From Gammaproteobacteria bacterium (lineage in GTDB: Bacteria; Pseudomonadota; Gammaproteobacteria; HK1): 15,419 bases of DNA. The position numbers were made by a program, and so were the translations under genes. The notes beneath the pieces are model-generated. The model saw only the letters and a program-made list of their open reading frames with translations, was not told the origin of the DNA and made no database searches. Position 1 is the first letter of the stretch. Each line of letters begins with the position of its first letter. Of the stretch, positions 7,783 to 14,334 are shown in pieces. The stretch covers positions 1 through 15,419 of the forward strand of contig JAGRHX010000894.1 of the NCBI GenBank assembly GCA_020444775.1, in the 5' to 3' direction.

Positions 7783-8258
7783 GATTGGCCGAGTCGCGGG
7801 CGCCAGATTGCCAGCGCAATGTTGGCAATCGCCAGGCTGAGCATGACGCACAGTGACGTCCGTTGATCAGGCACGAGCAGCTCGAGCCTGTCCGGCTGTA
7901 GCCTGCCATCCAGGGCGGACGCCGTGAGCTTCACGGCTTCTCGCGCGGGCCCCTGAATCAAGCCGAGCGTGCCCTCGAACATGGCGAGCCCGGTGGCTGC
8001 TTTTACCCACACCCAGCGCGCCTGCATGAATGGCGCGTGCGCCGCGATGGCAAGCAGGCCGGCGAACAGCACGATCATGAGTGACGGCAGCAGAACCCAG
8101 GTGCAGATCGCATCGATGTCCTGTCGGGTACGCAGCAGCGTCTGTAGGGTCGCGTCCTCATCGGCGACATGCACAAGGGTGAGGCAGCAGACCAACGAGC
8201 CCGTGAGCCCGATAGCGCCGAGAACATGCAGGAACTTGAGGGTGCGACTCATGTACAT
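7752..8258 (-). CDS. Small integral membrane protein, DUF2269-like
   Basis: The 168-residue product has about four membrane segments: roughly residues 7-30 (FLHVLGAIGLTGSLVCCLTL), 52-73, 82-101 and 133-150. The N-terminal KFLHVLGAIGL motif followed by a conserved-looking HVADED loop resembles the DUF2269 family of predicted membrane proteins, whose function is unknown. Two starts are possible: ATG at 8258 (MYMSRTL), five bases after GGCGGG, or the internal ATG at 8252, eleven bases from the same element. It is convergent with the HiPIP gene and divergent from the regulatory cassette, so it is probably its own unit. No role in photosynthesis can be deduced from the sequence; haem, metal or quinone ligands are not obvious. 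Confidence 0.72.
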   Translation of the reverse strand: MYMSRTLKFLHVLGAIGLTGSLVCCLTLVHVADEDATLQTLLRTRQDIDAICTWVLLPSLMIVLFAGLLAIAAHAPFMQARWVWVKAATGLAMFEGTLGLIQGPAREAVKLTASALDGRLQPDRLELLVPDQRTSLCVMLSLAIANIALAIWRPRLGQSRQTGGGATT

Positions 8259-8364
8259 GTATACCCGCCAGTCGTAGTTCAGGCCGGTAGGTCGAGGCTG
8301 AACAATGCCGACGACGCAACCGACACGTGCATCCGGTTTGCCACGACGACAGTACGCGTCCCCT

Positions 8365-8394
8365 TCTCGGCCTGTAAATCATCTCGGCCTGTAA
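8365..8394. repeat. 13-base direct repeat, two copies, 17-base period
   Basis: TCTCGGCCTGTAA occurs at 8365-8377 and again at 8382-8394, separated by ATCA; the second copy is also followed by TCA after one base. It is about 110 bases upstream of the minus-strand membrane-protein start, a position suitable for tandem regulator binding, although simple replication slippage would look the same. Confidence 0.6.
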
Positions 8395-8520
8395 TCAAGA
8401 CCCTGGGATGCATGCATGTCAGTTGTCGGCCTCGACCATGATGCGTGGAGGTGCCACAGGAGCGCGAGTCGCCGAACGGGCCTGCCTGCCGTGCCGACGC
8501 GGCCATCCGACGCTACGTGG

Positions 8521-8534
8521 ACGTGCGCGCACGT
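8521..8534. promoter_or_regulatory. Perfect 14-base palindrome, candidate operator
   Basis: ACGTGCGCGCACGT is its own reverse complement. A further ACGTG lies just upstream at 8515-8519 and GACA-AG-TGTC just downstream at 8535-8544. The palindrome overlaps the -35-like GTGACA (8533-8538). A dimeric DNA-binding protein is the simplest explanation. I found no TGT-N12-ACA (PpsR consensus) here. Confidence 0.45.
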
Positions 8535-8560
8535 GACAAGTGTCGAGAGAAGGCATTAAT
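8533..8560 (+). promoter_or_regulatory. Candidate sigma-70 promoter upstream of aerR
   Basis: GTGACA (8533-8538, five of six -35 consensus bases) is followed after 16 bases by ATTAAT (8555-8560, four of six). The element lies about 325 bases before the aerR ATG, implying a long leader containing the hairpins at 8617-8633 and 8650-8681, or a separate small transcript. Confidence 0.35.
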
Positions 8561-8649
8561 CTTCCCACAACCAGGCGCATTGCCGCATTCAGCGCAAGAT
8601 GTCACACAAGAAGACGCCGTGGGCGGCGCACGGTAGAGGCGCGTTCGTT

Positions 8650-8681
8650 GTAGGAGCGAGCCGGTTCGAACCCGGCCGCGC
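8650..8681 (+). repeat. REP-like imperfect palindrome
   Basis: A GTAG head (8650-8653) is followed by GGA and then the stem-loop GCCGG-TTCGAAC-CCGGC (8660-8676), flanked by GCG (8656-8658) able to pair with CGC (8679-8681). A GTAG tetranucleotide beside an imperfect GC-rich palindrome is the hallmark of REP elements spread by RAYT transposases in gammaproteobacteria. GTAGGAGC recurs on the other strand at 10201-10208. The stem-loop alone also resembles a tRNA T-arm, but no tRNA fits. Confidence 0.4.
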
Positions 8682-8884
8682 GTGAGGGCGTTTCGCGGTC
8701 TGGCGTAACGGCATCCGCCGTTCGCGATGATGCAATCGGGACAGGCGCGACACTGCCAACCGATGAGTCGGAATCCAGACCGCGGACTACAGGCGTTTCC
8801 GGTGCCGAGCAGATTCTCCGGTCCGGCACGCCAGCGCGTCGACCGTGCGCGTGACGCGGTGCGCAAGGTGAGGAGAACGAACCT

Positions 8885-9958
8885 ATGCGTCAGCGCAGCA
8901 AGGGGGAGAAAGAGAGAGCGTCCGGCAGCGGGCGGGTCGAACGTCTGGGCGCGTCCGAGTATGCGTCCGATGCTGGTATCCCAGAGCGGGATACGTCGAG
9001 CACGTCGCTGCAGGTGGACGCCCTGACAGCGCTCACCGGTGACGGCTATCAGGCGCGTATGACGCGTCCCTTCCGACTCGACGTCGGGTCTGATACGCGG
9101 CTGGATACCCATCTCGACCCTGGCTTGGGTACTGGTCTGGGTAACGGTGAGGTCGCGGCATCCGTTGCCGATTCCCGACCGCAGCTCATGCGTGCGATCG
9201 AGCACACGGTCATTCCGAGTCTGATTCGAAATCACCGACGGTCGCTGAGTGCACGAGGGCCGTGGCCGGGGCTTGCCCGGCACGTGGCACGTTCGCGACC
9301 GATCGAGCCGTCGATGGTCGACATGCTCGTGCAGCATGTGCTCAGACACGATGCGGGAGTCGGACTTGCCTACGTCAACGAGCTGCGTCGCCATGGCGTG
9401 GGCATCACCGAGATATTCTTGGAGCTGCTCACGCCGTGCGCGCGCCGGCTCGGCGACCTCTGGCTCGAGGACGAGTGCTCATTCGCCGAGGTGACGCTCG
9501 GATTGTGTCGGATCCATCAGATATTCGGCTGCTTCCGGGAGCGTGTGCTCAACGGGCGCGACGCTGGACTGCACAGACGAAGGGCCCTGCTCAGCCCGGC
9601 GCCGGGCGAAATGCACATGCTCGGGATCCAGATGGTCGCGGCGTTCTTCGAGCGGGCCGGCTGGCAGGTCACCGCGGGTGAGGGGACTACCGCGGACTCA
9701 CTCGAGCGGCTCGTTGCCGGCAGCAGCTTCGACGTCATGGGGTTGTCGCTGAGCTGTGAGCGCGATGCAGACCTGCTGGGTGCGCAGATCGCGCGGATTC
9801 GTGCGGCATCGCGCAATCCGTCTCTCATCATCATGATTGGTGGGCCCGCGGTTGTGCGTGAGCCGTCGCTGGTGCAGACGGTCGGTGCTGATTGCACCGC
9901 GGAAACTGCGCGGTCGGCGGTGCTCGTAGCGGAGAATCTGCGTTCGCTCGCAAGCTGA
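8885..9958 (+). CDS. aerR: AerR/PpaA-type cobalamin-binding antirepressor
   Basis: AerR/PpaA proteins bind cobalamin and modulate PpsR/CrtJ, linking light and oxygen to photosynthesis genes. The product is 357 residues. Residues 1-95 are a low-complexity, charged and Gly-rich extension. A helical domain follows (about 100-225) with the motif DECSFAEVTLGLCRIHQIF (196-214), typical of the linker before the B12 fold. The B12-binding Rossmann domain (about 232-355) has the base-off ligand motif E-M-H244-M-L-G, where the usual first Asp is Glu. It also has DVMGLSLSC and the GG of IMIGGPAVV. GAGGAG at 8870-8875 supports the ATG at 8885. The next gene is ppsR, the usual neighbour of aerR in photosynthesis clusters. 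No DNA-binding domain is visible. A corrinoid-activated light sensor role is inferred from the family; methyltransferase-type B12 proteins are the alternative but fit the context less well. Confidence 0.88.
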   Translation: MRQRSKGEKERASGSGRVERLGASEYASDAGIPERDTSSTSLQVDALTALTGDGYQARMTRPFRLDVGSDTRLDTHLDPGLGTGLGNGEVAASVADSRPQLMRAIEHTVIPSLIRNHRRSLSARGPWPGLARHVARSRPIEPSMVDMLVQHVLRHDAGVGLAYVNELRRHGVGITEIFLELLTPCARRLGDLWLEDECSFAEVTLGLCRIHQIFGCFRERVLNGRDAGLHRRRALLSPAPGEMHMLGIQMVAAFFERAGWQVTAGEGTTADSLERLVAGSSFDVMGLSLSCERDADLLGAQIARIRAASRNPSLIIMIGGPAVVREPSLVQTVGADCTAETARSAVLVAENLRSLAS

Positions 9959-10022
9959 GTGGATATCGGTCGAGGCGACGCAGCCGCGAGGCCGTCGAAC
10001 CTTCCCTGCGTTCGCTGGCAAG
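9938..10022 (+). repeat. 17-base direct repeat at and after the 3' end of aerR
   Basis: CTGCGTTCGCTCGCAAG (9938-9954, the last codons of aerR) recurs at 10006-10022 with one mismatch (C to G at the twelfth base). The second copy contributes the left arm of the hairpin at 10013-10033. It could be a short duplication; function is unknown. Confidence 0.5.
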
Positions 10023-10036
10023 GCCCGCCAGCGTTT
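10013..10036 (+). terminator. Candidate intrinsic terminator after aerR
   Basis: CGCTGGC (10013-10019), the seven-base loop AAGGCCC and GCCAGCG (10027-10033) form a perfect 7-bp GC-rich stem. TTT follows (10034-10036). It lies 54 bases past the aerR stop. The short T-run weakens the call. Confidence 0.5.
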
Positions 10037-10191
10037 GCGTCCATGGGACCGGTCGGTCTTCGTCATCGGCTGGCCAAGTATCTGGTATGCTTCGGAAAAT
10101 GCCATGCGTGCGGTGGTTCCATCGTGACCGACTGACAGGGCTCGCGACGCGGGGCGATACCACGCCGGCCCGAGCCTCACGGTCCGAGCTC

Positions 10192-10208
10192 GTAGCAGGG
10201 CTCCTACC
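10192..10208 (-). repeat. Second REP-like GTAGGAGC palindrome
   Basis: Read on the minus strand, GTAGGAGC (10208-10201) leads a short imperfect palindrome: GTAG pairs with CTAC and AG with CT around CC/GG, with one mismatch. It shares the GTAGGAGC octamer with the element at 8650 in inverted orientation, so the two flank aerR. Confidence 0.3.
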
Positions 10209-10329
10209 CGCGTCCTTGGACGAGCACAAGTGGTCGTGGTGCGAGTTCGTGTGGACGCGGGCCAGGCCGCAAGTTGTCCCGCCACGCTGCGCGCACCCGG
10301 GTGGTCTTCAACCTCTCAAGGCCTGAATC

Positions 10330-10359
10330 ATGCATCTTGCCGAGCCAGAAACCCTGTGA
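10330..10359 (+). CDS. Nine-codon leader ORF overlapping the ppsR start
   Basis: ATG at 10330 reads MHLAEPETL and stops with TGA at 10357-10359, overlapping the ppsR GTG as GTGA. An AAGG (10318-10321) sits eight bases upstream of the ATG, whereas the ppsR GTG itself lacks a good ribosome-binding site. This suggests that translation of ppsR is coupled to the leader. The alternative is that a one-base sequence error splits a ppsR start that really reads MHLAEPETL and continues into TDLSALSN. Confidence 0.35.
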   Translation: MHLAEPETL

Positions 10360-11825
10360 CCGATCTCAGCGCTCTGTCGAACTGGGCCCCCGAGATTGCA
10401 TCGGCGCTCGTGTCGCTGAGCAGTGATATCGCGCTGGTCATCGACGAGCACGGCACCATCACCACCGTCGTGACCGGCAACAGCAAGCCGATCAAGCCGA
10501 TCGTTGACGACTGGCTGGGGCGAGCCTGGGTCGACACGGCGACCGCCGATACCCGCCGGAAGATCGAGCTGGCGCTGCGCGACGTGGTCGAGACCGGCGT
10601 GTCGCGCCGGCGCGAGGTCAATCACCCGACGCCCGCTGGCGTCGTCATCCCGATCGCCTACACGGCAATCCGGCTCGGGGCCAACGGACCGGTGTTGGTG
10701 GTCGGTCAGGATCTGCGTGCGGTAGCCGCCATACAACAGCGCTTCCTGGAGACCCAGCAAGAGCTGGAGCGGGAGTACTGGAGCGTGCGCCAGGCCGAGG
10801 AGCGCGAGCGTCAGCTGCTGCAGATAGCGTCCGACGCTGTGCTGGTGGTCGATCCGGACTCGCTGACGGTGCTCAAGGCCAACCGTGCCTGTACCAGCCT
10901 GCTCGGCATCGCGCCGGCGGCCTTGCTCGGCACGCCAGCGCGGAACGTGTTCAGCACGCACTCGCGTCCCGCTGTCGATGCAATGCTGCAAACGGCGCAC
11001 AGCAATGCAGGCCCGGTCGAGCTGGCGGCGCGATTGCAGTCGTCCGGCAGGCGTGTGCTCATCGCCGTCAGTCCGCTGACGGCCGAGGCTGGGCGCCGAC
11101 TGCTGCTGCGCGCGCGGGTGGACGCGAGGGCAAGCGACGATTACGGCGACGAGGACGGCCGCGAGCCGGAAATCGAAGGCCGGCGTGATGCGCACGACGG
11201 CGACCACGCCCGGCCTCATCGTCAACGCGGCGTGGCCGTTGTGGTCACCGATTCCAGAGGCGGTATCGTCGCCGCCAGCCCCACCTTCCTGCACCATGTC
11301 CAGGTGCTCTCCGAGACCGAGGTTCGGGCCACCGATCTGGCCGACTGGCTGGGCGCCGGCGATCGTTCGGCGGGCACGCTGATCGCGGGTGCGCGTGGCT
11401 GCGGCCTCTCGAGCGAGATCGAGACCGTGCTGGTGTGCGCCAGCGGTCGACGCGTGCGTGTCGTCGCGTCCGCAGTGCTCCTGACCGAAACCGATCAGGA
11501 ATGCGTCGGCATCACCCTGCGACCGACGGACACGCTGGAGGATGCGGTTGCGGGCACCGAAGCGGTGCTGGCCGCGGTGGTGGCACGCACCGTCGGGCGG
11601 CTCGGGGGCGCCCAGCTCGACGAGCTGCTCGGAGATGGCATCCGCATGCTGGAAGCCGAGCTCATCTCGGCGGCGCTTGCGCGCAATGAGGGCAATGTGG
11701 CCGCTGCCGCGGGTCAGCTTCGCATCAGCGCGGAGGATCTCGACCGAAGGCTTCGCTCATTGGCCGACCCGCCACCTGACGATACGGGTGCGGCGACCAT
11801 TCGCCGTGGCTCTCGCTCTGGATAG
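10356..11825 (+). CDS. ppsR: PpsR/CrtJ-type transcriptional regulator of photosynthesis genes
   Basis: PpsR/CrtJ is the oxygen- and light-responsive repressor (sometimes activator) of bch, crt and puf genes. The 489-residue product has the family architecture. The N-terminal PAS-like domain (about 12-120) begins APEIASALVSLSSDIALVID. A Gln/Glu-rich helical linker (about 121-155) follows, then PAS1 (about 155-255; AVLVVDPDSLTVLKANRACT). A highly charged Asp/Arg/His linker (258-290) precedes PAS2 (about 290-390). A C-terminal Fis-type helix-turn-helix spans about 430-470. The GTG start matches where family similarity begins. Odd: the recognition helix reads ISAEDLDRRLRSL instead of the usual LSRQSLYVKLRR type, and the HTH has no cysteine; cysteines are at 179, 349, 361 and 383. 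The bacteriophytochrome gene begins five bases downstream and aerR lies upstream, so both partners of a PpsR antirepression circuit flank it. Confidence 0.9.
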   Translation: MTDLSALSNWAPEIASALVSLSSDIALVIDEHGTITTVVTGNSKPIKPIVDDWLGRAWVDTATADTRRKIELALRDVVETGVSRRREVNHPTPAGVVIPIAYTAIRLGANGPVLVVGQDLRAVAAIQQRFLETQQELEREYWSVRQAEERERQLLQIASDAVLVVDPDSLTVLKANRACTSLLGIAPAALLGTPARNVFSTHSRPAVDAMLQTAHSNAGPVELAARLQSSGRRVLIAVSPLTAEAGRRLLLRARVDARASDDYGDEDGREPEIEGRRDAHDGDHARPHRQRGVAVVVTDSRGGIVAASPTFLHHVQVLSETEVRATDLADWLGAGDRSAGTLIAGARGCGLSSEIETVLVCASGRRVRVVASAVLLTETDQECVGITLRPTDTLEDAVAGTEAVLAAVVARTVGRLGGAQLDELLGDGIRMLEAELISAALARNEGNVAAAAGQLRISAEDLDRRLRSLADPPPDDTGAATIRRGSRSG

Positions 11826-11830
11826 TCACC

Positions 11831-14059
11831 GTGGTTACCGCCAGCCCCCCTTTCGGACAGGCCGACCTCACGAACTGCGAGCGTGAGCTACTCCATCTGG
11901 CGGGCTCGGTGCAACCACACGGCACGCTCATCGTGCTCGGTGGGCCGGACCTGAGAATCCGGCAGGTCACCAACAACGCCACCGATATCCTCGGCGCGAC
12001 ACCCGATAGCCTGCTCGAGCGGCCACTCACCTGCCTCGGCGGGGATCTCGCTGATTGGATACGGACGCTGGCGAACAGGAACAATCTCGAGGCGCCCGTG
12101 CCATTTCGGGCACGCACCTGCTATTTGAGCCGCGAACGTACTTTCGAGGCGGTCGCGCATCGTCTGCCGGACAGCGAGATCGCCCTTGAGCTGGAGCCCG
12201 TGGACCCGCCGCTGTCGGGGGTGCCCGCGCCGGTCTCGCTTCCCGAGCAGACCTTGCTCGAGCAGCTCAACGATGCGTTGCGGCGCATCGGCGCGGCTTC
12301 GACCGTGGCATCGCTTGCCGACGTCGCGGTGCGCTGCGTGAAGGAGCTGACCGGCTACGATCGGGTCATGGTGTACAAGTTCGATCCGGACGGACACGGC
12401 AAGATCATTGCCGAGTCTCGTGACCCTCGACTCGACTCCCTGCTTGGTCATCACTATCCGGCCTCGGACATACCGCAGCGAGCACGTCAGCTCTATCTTC
12501 GAACCCGCACACGGGTGCTGGTCGACGTGCACTACGAACCGGTGCCACTGGTTCCACGCCTGCGGCCGCGTCACGGCGACGATCTGGACATGTCCTTGTC
12601 GCAGTTGCGCAGCATGTCGCCGCTGCATCTGCAGTATCTGAAGAACATGGGTGTAACGGCGACGTTGGTGGTATCGCTGGTGCGCGACGGCGCCTTGTGG
12701 GGTCTCATCGCGTGTCATCACTATGCACCGAGAAACCTGCGCTATCCCGTACGCGCGGCCGCCGAGCTCCTCGGCGAGGTGCTCGCAACACGCCTTGCGG
12801 CGATCGAGAACTACGCGCAGGCCCAGGTCGCCATCCTGGTGCGCAGACTCGAACAGCGCCTGATCGAGGCGACTGCGACCGAAGGCGACTGGCGCCTGGC
12901 CCTGTTCCGCAATCCGCGCACCCTGCTCCAGCCGCTCGATGCGACCGGCGCCGCGCTGGTGTATGCCGGTGAGATCCAGACGGTCGGCGAGGTCCCTTCG
13001 ACACCGGAGCTGCGGGCGCTGGTCCGGTGGATAGACGAGCAGGCCCACGACGTGCTGTTCAGCTCGGCTTCCGTGGGGCGCGACAATCCAGAGCTGCAAA
13101 GCCTGACACCGACCGCGAGCGGCATCCTCAGCGTGAAGCTGTCGCGTTCACGTCCGGACTATCTGATCTGGATGCGCAAGGAGCAGCTCCTGACCGTGAC
13201 CTGGGCCGGCGATCCGTCCAAGCCCGTGCTCGGCGACGACCCGCTCGATCTGTCGCCCCGGCGCTCGTTCGCTGCGTGGTCGGAGATCGTGCGCGGCACC
13301 GCCTCGCCCTGGTCCAAGGCCGAGCTGTCGCTGGCACGTGCCCTCGGTGGATCACTTGCGGACATCATCGTGCAGGTGCACGGGGTCCGCTTGCTGATCG
13401 CGCGGCACCAGCTCGACGAGCTGAACCAGACCGTCGAGAGCGCGCAGGAAGCAGTCATCATTGCCGATGCCAGAGGTCGTCTGTTGACCGTGAGCGATGC
13501 GTTCACGCGGCTCGCTCATCGCGATCTGGCGTTGGATGCGGGACTCGAAGGGCTGTCCGCGCTGTTTGCACCCGCGGAGCGCGCAGCCACGGTCCTGGAT
13601 GCGCTCGGCACGGAGCACCGACCCTGGCGCGGTGAGCTGGCGTTGGTCTTGCCTGACGGCGAGCAACGTCCCGTGACCCTGCGCGCGGAGGTGATCTCGG
13701 GCCGCGAGGGCGCCGTGCTCGGCTTCATCCTCGTATTCATGGATCTGACCGACAACAAGCGTGCCGCCGCGGCACGTCGTCAGCTCGAGCGATCCTTGTC
13801 GCTCGCCGCCCCCGAATCCCTGGGCGTCGACGAGGACACCGGTCTCGCGCAACCGGCGCGTGACCTCGACGAGGTCATCGGCGCCATCTTGAGCAACGCA
13901 AGCCTCGCCGCCATGGAAGTCGCCGACGCCGCCAGCAGCGGTCCCGAGGTCGCGCCGTTGCTCGAGGAGCTGGAAGCCTCGACCCGGCGCGCAGCCGCGC
14001 TCTACCGGCGGATTCGATCGCTCGGGGAGGAGGGTGAGGAGCCGTCCAGGGGCGACTGA
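11831..14059 (+). CDS. bphP: Bacteriophytochrome with PAS plus degenerate helical output
   Basis: This is a red/far-red biliverdin photoreceptor of 742 residues. The PAS domain (about 10-120) has Cys16, the expected covalent biliverdin attachment site, before LLHLAGSVQPHGTLIVL. The GAF domain (about 145-325) has PASDIP (210-215), SPLHLQYLKNMGV (263-275, with the pigment-contacting His) and ACHHY (294-298). The PHY domain (about 335-515) has the tongue WMRKEQLLTVTWAGDP and the PRRSF motif (476-480). A second PAS domain spans about 525-640. A helical region (about 645-735) resembles a HisKA dimerisation helix pair, but the AHDFNN-type His box reads ARDLDE, so the phospho-acceptor His is replaced by Arg677. 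No ATPase domain follows. This resembles PpsR-antagonising phytochromes such as Rhodopseudomonas palustris BphP1. The GTG at 11831 gives the correct N-terminus. It is five bases from ppsR, hence co-transcribed. No biliverdin-forming haem oxygenase is visible in the window. Confidence 0.95.
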   Translation: MVTASPPFGQADLTNCERELLHLAGSVQPHGTLIVLGGPDLRIRQVTNNATDILGATPDSLLERPLTCLGGDLADWIRTLANRNNLEAPVPFRARTCYLSRERTFEAVAHRLPDSEIALELEPVDPPLSGVPAPVSLPEQTLLEQLNDALRRIGAASTVASLADVAVRCVKELTGYDRVMVYKFDPDGHGKIIAESRDPRLDSLLGHHYPASDIPQRARQLYLRTRTRVLVDVHYEPVPLVPRLRPRHGDDLDMSLSQLRSMSPLHLQYLKNMGVTATLVVSLVRDGALWGLIACHHYAPRNLRYPVRAAAELLGEVLATRLAAIENYAQAQVAILVRRLEQRLIEATATEGDWRLALFRNPRTLLQPLDATGAALVYAGEIQTVGEVPSTPELRALVRWIDEQAHDVLFSSASVGRDNPELQSLTPTASGILSVKLSRSRPDYLIWMRKEQLLTVTWAGDPSKPVLGDDPLDLSPRRSFAAWSEIVRGTASPWSKAELSLARALGGSLADIIVQVHGVRLLIARHQLDELNQTVESAQEAVIIADARGRLLTVSDAFTRLAHRDLALDAGLEGLSALFAPAERAATVLDALGTEHRPWRGELALVLPDGEQRPVTLRAEVISGREGAVLGFILVFMDLTDNKRAAAARRQLERSLSLAAPESLGVDEDTGLAQPARDLDEVIGAILSNASLAAMEVADAASSGPEVAPLLEELEASTRRAAALYRRIRSLGEEGEEPSRGD

Positions 14060-14103
14060 TGCCGGTTGTCGCGGTGGGGAGGCGGTCGTACTCGATGCAG
14101 CAG

Positions 14104-14147
14104 CGGGCACGTTCAGGCTGGCACATTCAGCTGGCACATTCAGCTGG
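14104..14147. repeat. 13-base tandem repeat downstream of bphP
   Basis: CTGGCACATTCAG occurs at 14118-14130 and 14131-14143, then CTGG (14144-14147). A related copy, CGGGCACGTTCAG (11 of 13 matches), is at 14104-14116. The surrounding 14060-14334 gap also has ACCGT (14184), ACGGT (14200) and ACCGT (14211), which allow two mutually exclusive small hairpins. No clear terminator for bphP was seen. Confidence 0.65.
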
Positions 14148-14334
14148 GGCGACGCGCCTGAATGGAACGTCGGCGCCGCATCTACCGTCGTACAGCGTCA
14201 CGGTGGGAATACCGTCTTGGAACCCCGGTCCAGCCGGTCATTGCCGCGTTGAGTCCATCGAAGGCACACCATGAAGGACGGCCATACCCGAGTCGACGAG
14301 CTGACCCACGACAGACCCGTGACGAGTATTCGCG

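Larger units (their letters stand above)
8259..8884. other. 626-base intergenic region without a credible gene
   Basis: ORFs here are short, low in complexity, or shadows, and none shows a recognisable protein. The region separates a minus-strand membrane gene from the plus-strand aerR gene, so it should carry divergent control signals. It holds a 13-base tandem repeat (8365-8394), a 10-base palindrome ATGCATGCAT (8408-8417) and a 14-base palindrome over a promoter-like element (8521-8560). It also holds a small hairpin CCGTG-GGCGGCG-CACGG (8617-8633) and a REP-like hairpin (8650-8681). Confidence 0.6.
9959..10355. other. 397-base aerR-ppsR intergenic region, no credible longer gene
   Basis: It holds a terminator-like hairpin (10013-10036), a REP-like palindrome (10192-10208) and a nine-codon leader ORF (10330-10359). 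A TATGCT at 10086-10091, preceded by TGG, is a weak -10-like element without a convincing -35. The frame of ppsR is open back to 10230, but that segment has no PAS-family character. The gap and terminator suggest that ppsR-bphP is transcribed at least partly from its own promoter, not only with aerR. Confidence 0.5.

Noticed and set aside
8445..8636. 63-residue ORF in the intergenic region before aerR
   Set aside because: It runs through palindromes, has no ribosome-binding site or similarity, and is charged low-complexity sequence.
8656..8681. tRNA gene suggested by the T-arm-like GCCGG-TTCGAAC-CCGGC
   Set aside because: No matching acceptor stem, D-arm or anticodon arm could be built on either strand; the GTAG-headed palindrome fits a REP-like element better.
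10230..10355. N-terminal extension of ppsR from ATG 10230
   Set aside because: The 42 added residues are Arg/Ala/Ser-rich with no PAS character, and family similarity begins at about 10356.
11888..13099. 403-residue minus-strand ORF opposite bphP
   Set aside because: It is a shadow frame of the GC-rich phytochrome gene with no recognisable motifs.
14118..14147. Sigma-54 promoter suggested by TGGCAC in the tandem repeat
   Set aside because: The required TTGC element at the -12 position is absent in every copy; the match comes only from repeat composition.
14104..14147. CRISPR-like array
   Set aside because: The units are 13 bases, directly abutting, without spacers, and no cas genes are present.
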